Assembly (NCBI GenBank): GCA_022712845.1
Contig: JAFLJV010000242.1
Span: 1-14,656, forward strand
From: Sulfurimonas sp.
Lineage (GTDB): Bacteria > Campylobacterota > Campylobacteria > Campylobacterales > Sulfurimonadaceae
Length of the DNA stretch: 14,656 nucleotides
Reading direction: 5' to 3'
The notes under the pieces are model-generated. The model was not told the DNA's origin. It made no database searches and saw nothing but the letters and a program-made list of their open reading frames with translations. Made by a program: the position numbers and the translations under genes. Positions within the stretch are counted from its first letter, which is position 1. The number at the start of each line of letters is the position of its first letter. This document shows positions 1 through 4,946 of the stretch, piece after piece.

Positions 1-175
1 TGGTAATGTTAAAGGTGACGATATGTTCTTAATGGTAATATTAATGCTTGCTCCTTGGATATTACCATTGATTCCATTTGCACTACTTACTTTTATGGCA
101 TTCTTACAAGCATTTATATTTATGATGCTTACTTATGTTTATCTTGGTGGTGCTGTAGCGGTTGATGATCACTAG
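1..175 (+). CDS. atpB: F0F1 ATP synthase subunit a, C-terminal fragment
   Basis: This is the 3' end of a gene that starts before the window; the frame opens at base 2 and ends at TAG 173-175, giving 57 residues. The visible part is a very hydrophobic helical pair ([20 protein letters not shown], then [16 protein letters not shown]) ending in a short acidic tail, VDDH. This matches the last two membrane helices of the a subunit of the F0 sector, where the conserved Q in 'FLQAFIF' lies in the helix facing the c-ring and the proton half-channels. The family assignment rests on this helix pattern only, since the helix with the essential Arg lies mostly outside the window. A small membrane protein gene follows 12 bases downstream and may be co-transcribed. 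Confidence 0.85.
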   Translation, partial: GNVKGDDMFLMVILMLAPWILPLIPFALLTFMAFLQAFIFMMLTYVYLGGAVAVDDH

Positions 176-187
176 GTAACAACTGTA

Positions 188-451
188 ATGCAAAAAAGTA
201 AATTCGATAGAATTATAAGCTTTTTGCTTGGAGCATCATGGGCGATAGTCATATTTGGTGCTCTTATAACTTTTAAACTTCTCTCCTTTTTAGGATTCCC
301 ACTAGCTCTTTTTTTTACAATGATTTTTATTGTTATCTCTTTTTTTATAATTTTAGCACTTGATGCATTTTCCATAAATAGAAAAAAATATGAAGAGAGT
401 AAAAAGCAGACAAAACTTTTAGAAGAGATTCAAACTACGCTTATAAAATAA
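188..451 (+). CDS. small two-helix membrane protein, function unknown
   Basis: The gene encodes 87 residues. Residues about 9-32 and 36-60 are two strongly hydrophobic segments separated by a short turn (SFLGFP), followed by a charged, Lys/Glu-rich tail of about 25 residues that looks helical or coiled-coil. It starts 12 bases after the atpB stop with only a weak ribosome site upstream (taggtaac), which suggests translation coupled to atpB. I do not recognise a named family. The location right after atpB could mean a role linked to ATP synthase assembly or simply co-expression, but nothing in the sequence proves it. Base composition and codon use resemble the neighbouring genes. A minus-strand frame covering the same bases is a shadow. 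Confidence 0.7.
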   Translation: MQKSKFDRIISFLLGASWAIVIFGALITFKLLSFLGFPLALFFTMIFIVISFFIILALDAFSINRKKYEESKKQTKLLEEIQTTLIK

Positions 452-530
452 ACTTTACCTATCTTTAAATTAGTTATAAGTCAGGTGTTACTTGATATAT
501 GTTTTGTAAGTAGCATGTAGTATCTGTATG
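452..530. other. left flank of the IS element, with a hairpin
   Basis: This is intergenic DNA between the small membrane protein gene and the insertion sequence. Bases 513-520 and 524-531 can pair over a three-base loop (8 pairs, two of them G-U), so the last bases before the element form one arm of a hairpin. No T-run follows, so it is not a clear terminator. The last eight bases of the target site (TGTATGCA, 525-532) lie here and match the predicted left target guide of the bridge RNA. Confidence 0.5.
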
Positions 531-535
531 CATCG

Positions 536-541
536 TATACT
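536..541 (+). promoter_or_regulatory. candidate -10 box for bridge RNA (TATACT)
   Basis: TATACT lies four bases inside the left end and about 7 bases before the first predicted pair of the bridge RNA. In IS621 the circular form joins right and left ends to build a promoter for the RNA, and a -10 box this close to the end fits that scheme. No good -35 hexamer is visible at 17 bp in either the present flank or the joined right end, though weak -35 boxes are common in this phylum. Confidence 0.45.
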
Positions 542-547
542 TTAAAA

Positions 548-740
548 GTGCAAAAATTATCTAAAACTATCAATAAATGATAAGCTTAGATAGCACAATA
601 ATAAAGGATGATAAAAAACTTTGTATGCATTGGTTCTATAAAACCGTGTGGAATGCTGTTTCTATCCTTTACTCTTTCAAAGCTGGACTAAGAACACTAG
701 GTATAAAACCTGAATAGTACGATGATAAACTTCCAAAGAG
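548..740 (+). ncRNA. predicted IS110 bridge RNA
   Basis: Three structured parts can be read in order. (1) A 5' stem-loop pairs 548-551 with 593-596, 558-564 with 586-592 (TATCTAA/TTAGATA) and 568-572 with 578-582. (2) A target-binding loop has outer stem 602-609/664-671 (8 perfect pairs), an inner hairpin 632-635/642-645, and guide segments 622-631 and 648-656. (3) A donor-binding loop has outer stem 672-677/735-740, an inner hairpin 699-702/708-711, and guide segments 691-696 and 718-724. This is the order described for the IS621 bridge RNA, which is of similar length (about 177 nt). The guides match the observed flanks and ends: left target guide TGTATGCATT, right target guide complementary to GCATTCCAC, left donor guide AGAACA, right donor guide complementary to CATCGTA. 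The RNA ends are estimates. The RNA appears intact although the transposase is not. Confidence 0.82.
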
Positions 741-778
741 ACCTATTGTAGCACAACAAAAATGAGAAAGGATTGAAC

Positions 779-1770
779 ATGAAAATCTTTAAAATTATTG
801 TAGGTATAGATGTTGCAAAAGATACATTGGCTGTAAGTATTTATGATGGTAAAACTCATATCGTTAAAGAGTTTTTATATGATAAAAGAACAATTAAAAA
901 AGAGCTGATAACTAAGTTTAAAAAAGAGAAGGGAAATGTACTATTTGTCCTTGAATCTACAGGAGTATATCATACCTCTTTAGCCTATCAACTTTATGAA
1001 AATGGCTATAAAGTTTCTTCTTTAAATCCATTTATTATTAAAAAATATTCACAAATGAAAATGATGAGAATAAAGACAGATAGTGCAGATGCTAAATTAA
1101 TAGCAGAATATGGCTTTGAGTACAAAGAGAAGCTAACTCATTTTAAACCAAAAGATGATTCTGTTGTACATATAGATAACCTATTAAAGGCTATTGATGA
1201 TCTTTCAAATCAAAAAACTATGAGTAAAAATCAAAGACATGCATTATCAAAGCAAGCTCATCATTCTAAAGCTATTTTAAACTCTTATGATAGACACATT
1301 AAGTTTATAGTAAATGAAATTAAACAACTAAATAAGCAACTTTTAGAACTACTAAAAATGGAGTTTAAAGATGAATATAAGCTTTTAACATCTATACCTG
1401 GTGTAGGCATTAAAGTAGCATCTTTAATTATTTCAACATTCAATAGCTTTCAAGATTTTCAAACTGCAAAACAAGCTTGTAGTTTCGCAGGAATATCTCC
1501 AAGTCCATACCAGTCTGGAACTTCTGTAAAAGGTAAGGGAAGAATCTCTAAAAGAGGAAGTTCATTTGCAAGAAAAATATTATACATGGGTGCTTTAAGT
1601 GCTACAAAATACAATCTTTTAATTAAGCAACAATATCAACGATTATTGGAAAATGGTAAATGCAAGCTATTATAGCAGCAGCTAATAAACTATTAAGACA
1701 GACTTTTGGTGTTTTAAAAAGTAAAAAGGCTTATGATGAAAATTATATATGTGTCCGTAAATTAAGTTGA
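779..1770 (+). pseudogene. IS110-family transposase, frameshifted near C-terminus
   Basis: The first frame runs from ATG 779 to TAG 1673-1675 (298 residues). A purine-rich ribosome site (gaaagga, 766-772) sits 6 bases before ATG 779, so the in-frame TTG at 773 is unlikely as start. The N-terminal RuvC-like DEDD domain looks complete: D11 (VGIDVAKD), E59 (FVLESTG), D101 and D104 (KTDSADAK). A helix-hairpin-helix-like stretch (LTSIPGVGIK) and the C-terminal Tnp domain with a serine in YQSGTS (S246), in the position of the catalytic serine, follow. After 'NGK' the frame is lost. The expected tail (MQAIIAAANKLLRQTFGVLK and 16 more residues) continues in the -1 frame from 1660 to TGA 1768-1770. 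Restoring one copy of a 7-base repeat (AAATGCA) would rejoin the frames as NGKCKMQAII, which suggests a slippage deletion. The protein may lack its last helix and be inactive. Confidence 0.88.
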
Positions 1771-1818
1771 AATTATTTTTGAAATTTTAGTAGATTTTAT
1801 GTGGGTTTAAGACAGAAC

Positions 1819-1843
1819 ATTCCACCTCAGGAGAGGATGGAAT
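1819..1843. repeat. inverted repeat at the IS right flank and thiol-operon end
   Basis: ATTCCA-CCTC, loop AGGA, then GAGG-(A)-TGGAAT form a 10-pair stem with one bulged A. The repeat touches the stop codon of the minus-strand TlpA-like gene (1843-1845), so it may act as the end of that transcript, although no T-run follows on the minus strand either now or in the reconstructed pre-insertion sequence. Its left arm supplies the right half of the IS target (CATTCCAC). Confidence 0.6.
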
Positions 1844-2466
1844 TAGTCTTGTGATTGTTTAAAAATTTTTATTAAATCTTTCTCAATCACACTACTTTTG
1901 ACTGCACCTAAATAAAAATTATTATTTGGATTATTACCATAAATATCTGTCAATTTTTGATACTTTGCATTTTTGAAAATAACTTTAAAAGGAATTTGCA
2001 TAGATGGTTTGTATTGTATATCTTTTAAAACTGTGCTTATAATTATATTATTATGTTCGGAATTACTTATAAAGTAGAATGCACCGTATGTAAATCTAAA
2101 CGCATCATCAATGTATAAGTCACTTACATCTTCAAAAGTATTAAGTGCTATGATTAAAAGCTTATCTGAATACCTTACTTGTAAATCTGTTAAGTGAGGT
2201 GCTTCTTTTCGACATGGTGGACAATAAGTAGCATACATATCAAGCATAACAACTTTATCTTCATGCCCTTGGACAATAAAACCACCATTTTGTCTTTTTA
2301 GTATATATTTTTCTCCACTACTTACATCTTCGATTGTGTATGATGATTGCTCTACTATTGTATGTTTTTTTACAGAAAGGTTCTCTTTTTCTTCTTCAAG
2401 TTTATCATTACATCCTGTAAAAATTAAAATAGTAAAAATCGCAAATAATGTGTAAATAAATTTCAT
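1843..2466 (-). CDS. TlpA-family thioredoxin-like lipoprotein
   Basis: This is a 207-residue secreted protein. The N-terminus has a short positive start, a hydrophobic stretch and a lipobox ending LIFTGC (Cys19), so it is probably lipid-anchored on the periplasmic side. The thioredoxin fold starts near residue 70: MLDMYATYCPPC with the redox pair C82/C85, and a cis-proline candidate P159 in MQIPF. The CPPC motif and 'YATYCPPCRKEAPHL' context are typical of TlpA/ResA-type reductases that keep periplasmic cysteines reduced, for instance in cytochrome c maturation. The specific partner cannot be told. It is the last gene of a three-gene minus-strand operon, starting 13 bases after the DsbA-like gene, and its stop lies in an inverted repeat at the edge of the IS element. 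Ribosome site aaaagga precedes the ATG. Confidence 0.9.
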   Translation of the reverse strand: MKFIYTLFAIFTILIFTGCNDKLEEEKENLSVKKHTIVEQSSYTIEDVSSGEKYILKRQNGGFIVQGHEDKVVMLDMYATYCPPCRKEAPHLTDLQVRYSDKLLIIALNTFEDVSDLYIDDAFRFTYGAFYFISNSEHNNIIISTVLKDIQYKPSMQIPFKVIFKNAKYQKLTDIYGNNPNNNFYLGAVKSSVIEKDLIKIFKQSQD

Positions 2467-2479
2467 TTAAAATCCTTTT

Positions 2480-3118
2480 TTAAAGTTCTGATTCTATTAA
2501 TTCTATAAGCTGTTTTTGTCCAAATTTTTGTAGCATTTTTCCGTTTACAAAAAATTGAGGTGTTTTTTGAACACCTAATGTTTTTGCATCAGCTAACTCT
2601 TGTTTAACTAGTGCATCTAGTGCAGGATCATTAAAATCTTTTTTAAGCTGCTCAATATTTAAGCCTAAATGTGCCATAAGCTTCCATACTGTTGGAATAT
2701 TTGGTTTATGATGATGTACCCATTGGTTTTGATATTTGAAAAGTGCTTCTAATGTTTCTTCGTATTTACCCTGCTTTTTTGTTGCTTCTAAAAGTTTTAC
2801 TATATAATCTGAACCTTGATGAAAAGGAGCATATCTAATAACATGTTTTATTTTACCTTTGTAATTAGCCATTATATCTTTTACGATAGGATAAAATGCT
2901 CTACAAGTTTCACAAGAGGGATCTAAAAACTCTACTAAGGTCACTTTGGCATCGCTATTACCAATTACAGTTGAATAATCTCTAATAAACTTCTCTTGAT
3001 TCTTTTTGGCAATTAAAGCGGCTTCATTGGCTTTGTTGCTGTTATATGCAAAAGTTCCAATTGCGAATAAAATTAGTAGTGATACTACTGCTAAGAGTAT
3101 GGTTTTTTGTTTGTTCAT
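2480..3118 (-). CDS. DsbA-like thiol:disulfide oxidoreductase
   Basis: The 212-residue protein has an N-terminal hydrophobic segment (residues about 7-24) that is a signal anchor without a lipobox, so it faces the periplasm. The thioredoxin-like domain with DsbA-type insertion shows VEFLDPSCETC (C69/C72) and the cis-proline loop QKTPQFFVNG (P187). This matches the Thioredoxin_4/DsbA group that oxidises cysteines in secreted proteins. The active site CETC differs from the E. coli CPHC, so its redox strength may differ. The ATG overlaps the stop of the upstream dsbB-like gene by four bases (ATGA), which points to translational coupling and supports a DsbA-DsbB pair: DsbB would re-oxidise this protein and pass electrons to quinone. 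Exact substrates are unknown. Confidence 0.9.
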   Translation of the reverse strand: MNKQKTILLAVVSLLILFAIGTFAYNSNKANEAALIAKKNQEKFIRDYSTVIGNSDAKVTLVEFLDPSCETCRAFYPIVKDIMANYKGKIKHVIRYAPFHQGSDYIVKLLEATKKQGKYEETLEALFKYQNQWVHHHKPNIPTVWKLMAHLGLNIEQLKKDFNDPALDALVKQELADAKTLGVQKTPQFFVNGKMLQKFGQKQLIELIESEL

Positions 3119-3552
3119 GATTTTTTCCTTTTGTAAAATAAAAATAACAGAGTTAATATAACACTAAATGCGATAAATGAAAGCATTGGAATTGATAGAA
3201 AACCGAAAAAGTTAATGTACTTCGTAGAACACGGTATCCCCTGTACACATGGTGACATACTCTTTGAGATAATTCCATACTGTAAAAGATTATGATAAAG
3301 TGAAGTTAACCATCCTATGATAACAAATGGTATAGAGTATTTAAATACACTTCTATCAAGTGGAAATAATCCAACAATTAATATAATAACTAGAGGGTAC
3401 ATTAAAATTCTTTGATACCAACAAAGAATACAAGGAGGATATTCCATCACTTCGCTAAAAAATAAACTTCCAAGAGTTGCAATAGTCGCAACTAACCAAG
3501 CAAAAAAGATAAGATTCCAATCTCTACTGGAGTCTATGTTGTCATTATTCAT
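3115..3552 (-). CDS. DsbB-family disulfide bond formation protein
   Basis: A 145-residue inner-membrane protein with four predicted membrane helices (about 14-33, 47-63, 72-91, 117-140). The first periplasmic loop has the quinone-linked pair C41/C44 in YPPCILCWYQR, followed by the conserved R48; the second loop has C102/C108 (SPCVQGIPC). This is the DsbB/BdbC arrangement that moves electrons from DsbA to the quinone pool. It is the first gene of the minus-strand operon and overlaps the DsbA-like gene by four bases. Upstream on the minus strand AGGA lies about 9 bases before the ATG, and TATAAT (complement of 3571-3576) about 18 bases before it is a possible -10 box. The helix count and all four cysteines make the call firm. 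Confidence 0.93.
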   Translation of the reverse strand: MNNDNIDSSRDWNLIFFAWLVATIATLGSLFFSEVMEYPPCILCWYQRILMYPLVIILIVGLFPLDRSVFKYSIPFVIIGWLTSLYHNLLQYGIISKSMSPCVQGIPCSTKYINFFGFLSIPMLSFIAFSVILTLLFLFYKRKKS

Positions 3553-3570
3553 AGTATAAATATCCTAATA

Positions 3571-3576
3571 ATTATA
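3571..3576 (-). promoter_or_regulatory. candidate -10 box of the dsb/tlpA operon (TATAAT)
   Basis: A perfect TATAAT reads on the minus strand 18 bases before the DsbB-like ATG. No convincing -35 hexamer is seen at 17 bp, but just upstream the odd palindrome TGATA-A-TATCA (3584-3594) could be a regulator site. Confidence 0.4.
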
Positions 3577-3692
3577 GTTAGCGTGATAATATCATATTTT
3601 TGATACGTAAAATTAACAAGAAGTAGCTTATATATATATGTACTTTAAATATTACAGTAACAAAATTATTAGTTTTTAGTATTTGTTAGTAT

Positions 3693-3830
3693 TTATATAC
3701 CGTTTATTTTATAGCATAAGAAAAAACTTTCAATAGGTATATGCAGTTGATTGTATAAATTTTTTATCATCTCAATAGTTAATTTTCTTTTTTTATTTAG
3801 AATCTCAAAAACTCTAGATTTACTACCAAT
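3693..3830 (-). pseudogene. decayed duplicate of the higA 3' end
   Basis: On the minus strand this stretch translates to a C-terminal fragment close to the intact antitoxin downstream: IGSKSRVFEILNKKRKLTIE followed by MIKNLYNQLHIPIESFFLCY and KINGI before a stop. The intact HigA reads IGSKSRVSEILNRKRKLTIG in the same place. The fragment has no start codon, and the frame meets a TGA a little way upstream. The DNA aligns without gaps to 3874-4023 at an offset of 192 bases, including the 3' untranslated stretch TTTGTTAG(C/T)ATTTA. It is therefore a diverged tandem duplicate of the gene end or the remains of an older higA that the present pair replaced. It encodes most of the HTH recognition part but is very unlikely to be expressed as a working protein. 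Confidence 0.85.
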
Positions 3831-3850
3831 TAAAGTAAAATGTATATTGT

Positions 3851-3884
3851 ATGCTAATATTGGTCACCTCGAATTTGTTAGCAT
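3851..3884. repeat. inverted repeat downstream of higA
   Basis: ATGCTAA (3851-3857) and TTAGCAT (3878-3884) are perfect 7-base arms around a 20-base centre that itself contains short matched pieces (ATT/AAT and GGT/ACC). It lies just after the higA stop and could be a weak transcript end, but it has no T-run. The right arm is shared with the duplicated segment. Confidence 0.5.
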
Positions 3885-4256
3885 TTAAGCACAGTTGATT
3901 TTATAGTCCAGGAATAAGCTTTCAACAGGAATTTGCAGTTGTTTATGCAAGTTTCTAATCATACCAATAGTTAATTTTCTCTTTCTGTTTAGAATTTCAG
4001 AAACACGTGATTTACTTCCTATTATTTCAATTAAATCTTTTTGTTTTAAGCTCTTTTGTTCCATTCTAAACTTAATGGCTTCAATTGGGTCTGGAGCATC
4101 AATTTTATAAAATTGTTCTTCATATGCTTCGACTAATGTTGTCAAAACTTCTAGTTCATCCATCTCTTTAGTATTTGGTTTTGCAGACATTAAATTTTCA
4201 ATAATACTAAGTGTTTCTTGATAGTTTTGTTCATTTTTAATAGGTTTAATATTCAT
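3885..4256 (-). CDS. higA: HigA-type antitoxin, XRE-family HTH regulator
   Basis: A 123-residue protein of the HigA/COG5499 type. Residues about 1-55 form a helical, acidic N-terminal part (toxin-binding region in this family). Residues about 58-113 are a Cro/C1-type helix-turn-helix: DPIEAIKFRMEQKSLKQKDL, then IIGSKSRVSEILNRKRKLTI, then IPVESLF. It neutralises the HigB ribonuclease and represses its own operon by binding operator DNA. It starts 2 bases after the toxin stop, in the toxin-first order characteristic of higBA. A 7+7 inverted repeat in front of higB is a likely operator. A decayed copy of its 3' end lies immediately downstream. Confidence 0.93.
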   Translation of the reverse strand: MNIKPIKNEQNYQETLSIIENLMSAKPNTKEMDELEVLTTLVEAYEEQFYKIDAPDPIEAIKFRMEQKSLKQKDLIEIIGSKSRVSEILNRKRKLTIGMIRNLHKQLQIPVESLFLDYKINCA

Positions 4257-4258
4257 AA

Positions 4259-4558
4259 TTATAACTCCTCTATATTGACTTTGTCGTATTGTTTATGTGT
4301 TCCAATAAACTTGATAAATACAATTTGTGCATGATAGTTTATTTTAACTATCAATCTGTATTTATTGCCAGCGATGTTAAAGACAACTTTTTCATCACCA
4401 ATGATACTGGCACTTCTATACATCAGTTTAATTTGATTTGGATTATTCCAATTCAATTTTAAGACCTCTTTATGCCAAGCTTCTAAAGCACTTCTACTAT
4501 CAAAATCCTTTAAATCTTCATAAAAGTCTTTAAGTGTCTTTTTTGATATTATTCTCAT
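4259..4558 (-). CDS. higB: HigB-family toxin, ribosome-dependent mRNA interferase
   Basis: The 99-residue protein matches the HigB_toxin family along its whole length: MRIISKKTLKDFYEDLKDFD at the start, a central ALEAWHKEVLKLNWNNPNQI segment, and the C-terminal core FNIAGNKYRLIVKINYHAQI followed by VFIKFIGTHKQYDKV. The basic residues K/R in 'GNKYRL' and the H in 'GTHKQYDK' lie where RelE-fold toxins place RNA-binding and catalytic side chains. Such toxins cut mRNA in the ribosome A-site when the antitoxin is lost. It is the first gene of the minus-strand higBA operon. The protein has no obvious truncation and is presumably active, held in check by the HigA protein encoded right after it. Confidence 0.93.
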   Translation of the reverse strand: MRIISKKTLKDFYEDLKDFDSRSALEAWHKEVLKLNWNNPNQIKLMYRSASIIGDEKVVFNIAGNKYRLIVKINYHAQIVFIKFIGTHKQYDKVNIEEL

Positions 4559-4572
4559 AAGGGTATTGTATC

Positions 4573-4595
4573 AAAGTTCCCATTAATAGAACTTT
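4573..4595. promoter_or_regulatory. inverted repeat upstream of higB, likely HigA operator
   Basis: AAAGTTC (4573-4579) and GAACTTT (4589-4595) are perfect 7-base arms with a 9-base AT-rich centre, 15 bases upstream of the higB start. HTH antitoxins of this family bind such dyads to repress their own operon. The centre reads TATTAAT on the minus strand, and TACAAT lies nearer the gene; either may be the -10 box, so an overlap with the promoter is likely. Confidence 0.65.
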
Positions 4596-4669
4596 AAAAG
4601 ATTGGATTAAATATTTTAGTGGATGTTAACGTTTAACTTGAGAAATAGTTTTGCCCGCTAGGGTAAACT

Positions 4670-4816
4670 ATGTCTCTTCAAGATTTTGTTAATAGTTTTT
4701 TCATTAGTGTTTTTGTTGCATTTGTTGTTGTGATTCAAATAATCCCTTTTGTTGCAGCATTCGTTCCTTCTCAATTGAAAGTACTTGTTGCAGTTCTTGA
4801 CTATAGTTGGATATAA
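4670..4816 (+). CDS. possible 48-residue single-helix membrane peptide
   Basis: ATG 4670 opens a frame of 48 residues ending at TAA 4814-4816, preceded by AGGG (4660-4663) with 6-base spacing. The product has a polar start (MSLQDFVNSF), one long hydrophobic helix (residues about 9-32, FFISVFVAFVVVIQIIPFVA) and a short second hydrophobic run ending DYSWI. Small hydrophobic peptides of this kind exist near toxin-antitoxin loci, but this may also be an accident: the opposite strand carries a Gln/Glu-rich frame whose complement would naturally look hydrophobic. I do not recognise it. Confidence 0.22.
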   Translation: MSLQDFVNSFFISVFVAFVVVIQIIPFVAAFVPSQLKVLVAVLDYSWI

Positions 4817-4820
4817 CAAA
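4704..4820 (-). pseudogene. possible remnant of a Gln-rich coiled-coil gene end
   Basis: On the minus strand, an open stretch without a start codon reads NYSQELQQVLSIEKERMLQQ then KGLFESQQQMQQKH and a stop. The composition (Gln, Glu, Lys, Leu in helical spacing) looks like a genuine protein tail rather than random DNA. A stop lies just upstream in frame, so at most this is a leftover of a lost gene. Low certainty, since the plus strand offers a rival small frame. Confidence 0.22.
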
Positions 4821-4946
4821 TTAAAATTTATTTTTATATTAATTAAAAAGCAAAAAAGATTTTAAAAATGCACTTATGATTCTTAAAAGCATAAATTAGA
4901 TAGAATAAATCTTTATTTACACTCTCTTATTTATCTAAGGAAATTT

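Larger units (their letters stand above)
531..1817 (+). mobile_element. IS110-family insertion sequence with bridge RNA
   Basis: The element is about 1,287 bp, within the usual IS110-family size. It holds one transposase gene (frameshifted) preceded by about 250 bp of non-coding DNA and followed by about 47 bp, the layout of the IS110 subgroup that includes IS621. There are no terminal inverted repeats, as expected. I set the ends from the RNA guide matches: the shared core CA lies at 531-532 and again at 1818-1819 (CAT is repeated at both ends, so CA or AT cannot be separated by the repeat alone). The predicted target guides match 525-533 on the left and 1818-1825 on the right, and the predicted donor guides match 1814-1819 and 531-537. 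The insertion lies between genes that converge on it, and no gene is broken. The broken transposase suggests this copy can move only with help in trans. Confidence 0.88.
4559..4946. other. intergenic region between higBA and gatB
   Basis: These 388 bases separate divergent operons. They hold the higBA operator/promoter (4563-4600), a possible 48-codon plus-strand reading frame (4670-4816), on the opposite strand a glutamine-rich coding-like remnant (4704-4820), and an AT-rich stretch with the likely gatB promoter (TAGAAT at 4901-4906 is a -10 candidate, -35 unclear). No RNA gene or riboswitch fold was recognised. Confidence 0.5.

Noticed and set aside
172..375. Minus-strand frame opposite the small membrane protein
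   Set aside because: It overlaps the atpB end and the plus-strand gene, lacks a ribosome site and resembles no family; a shadow frame.
773..778. TTG 773 as transposase start
   Set aside because: The ribosome site ends directly before it, leaving no spacing; ATG 779 has 6-base spacing and puts the first catalytic Asp at residue 11, as in IS621.
1640..1680. Programmed -1 frameshift in the transposase
   Set aside because: There is no X XXY YYZ slippery heptamer at the junction; slipping at the nearby A-run (GAAAAT) would run into TAA. A 7-base deletion explains the lesion better.
3851..3890. Integron attC site
   Set aside because: GTTAGCA does not match the GTTRRRY core, the opposite box does not match RYYYAAC, and no integrase is present.
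4629..4641. GTTAAC/GTTTAAC repeat as a regulatory site
   Set aside because: Too short and AT-rich to separate from chance in this DNA.
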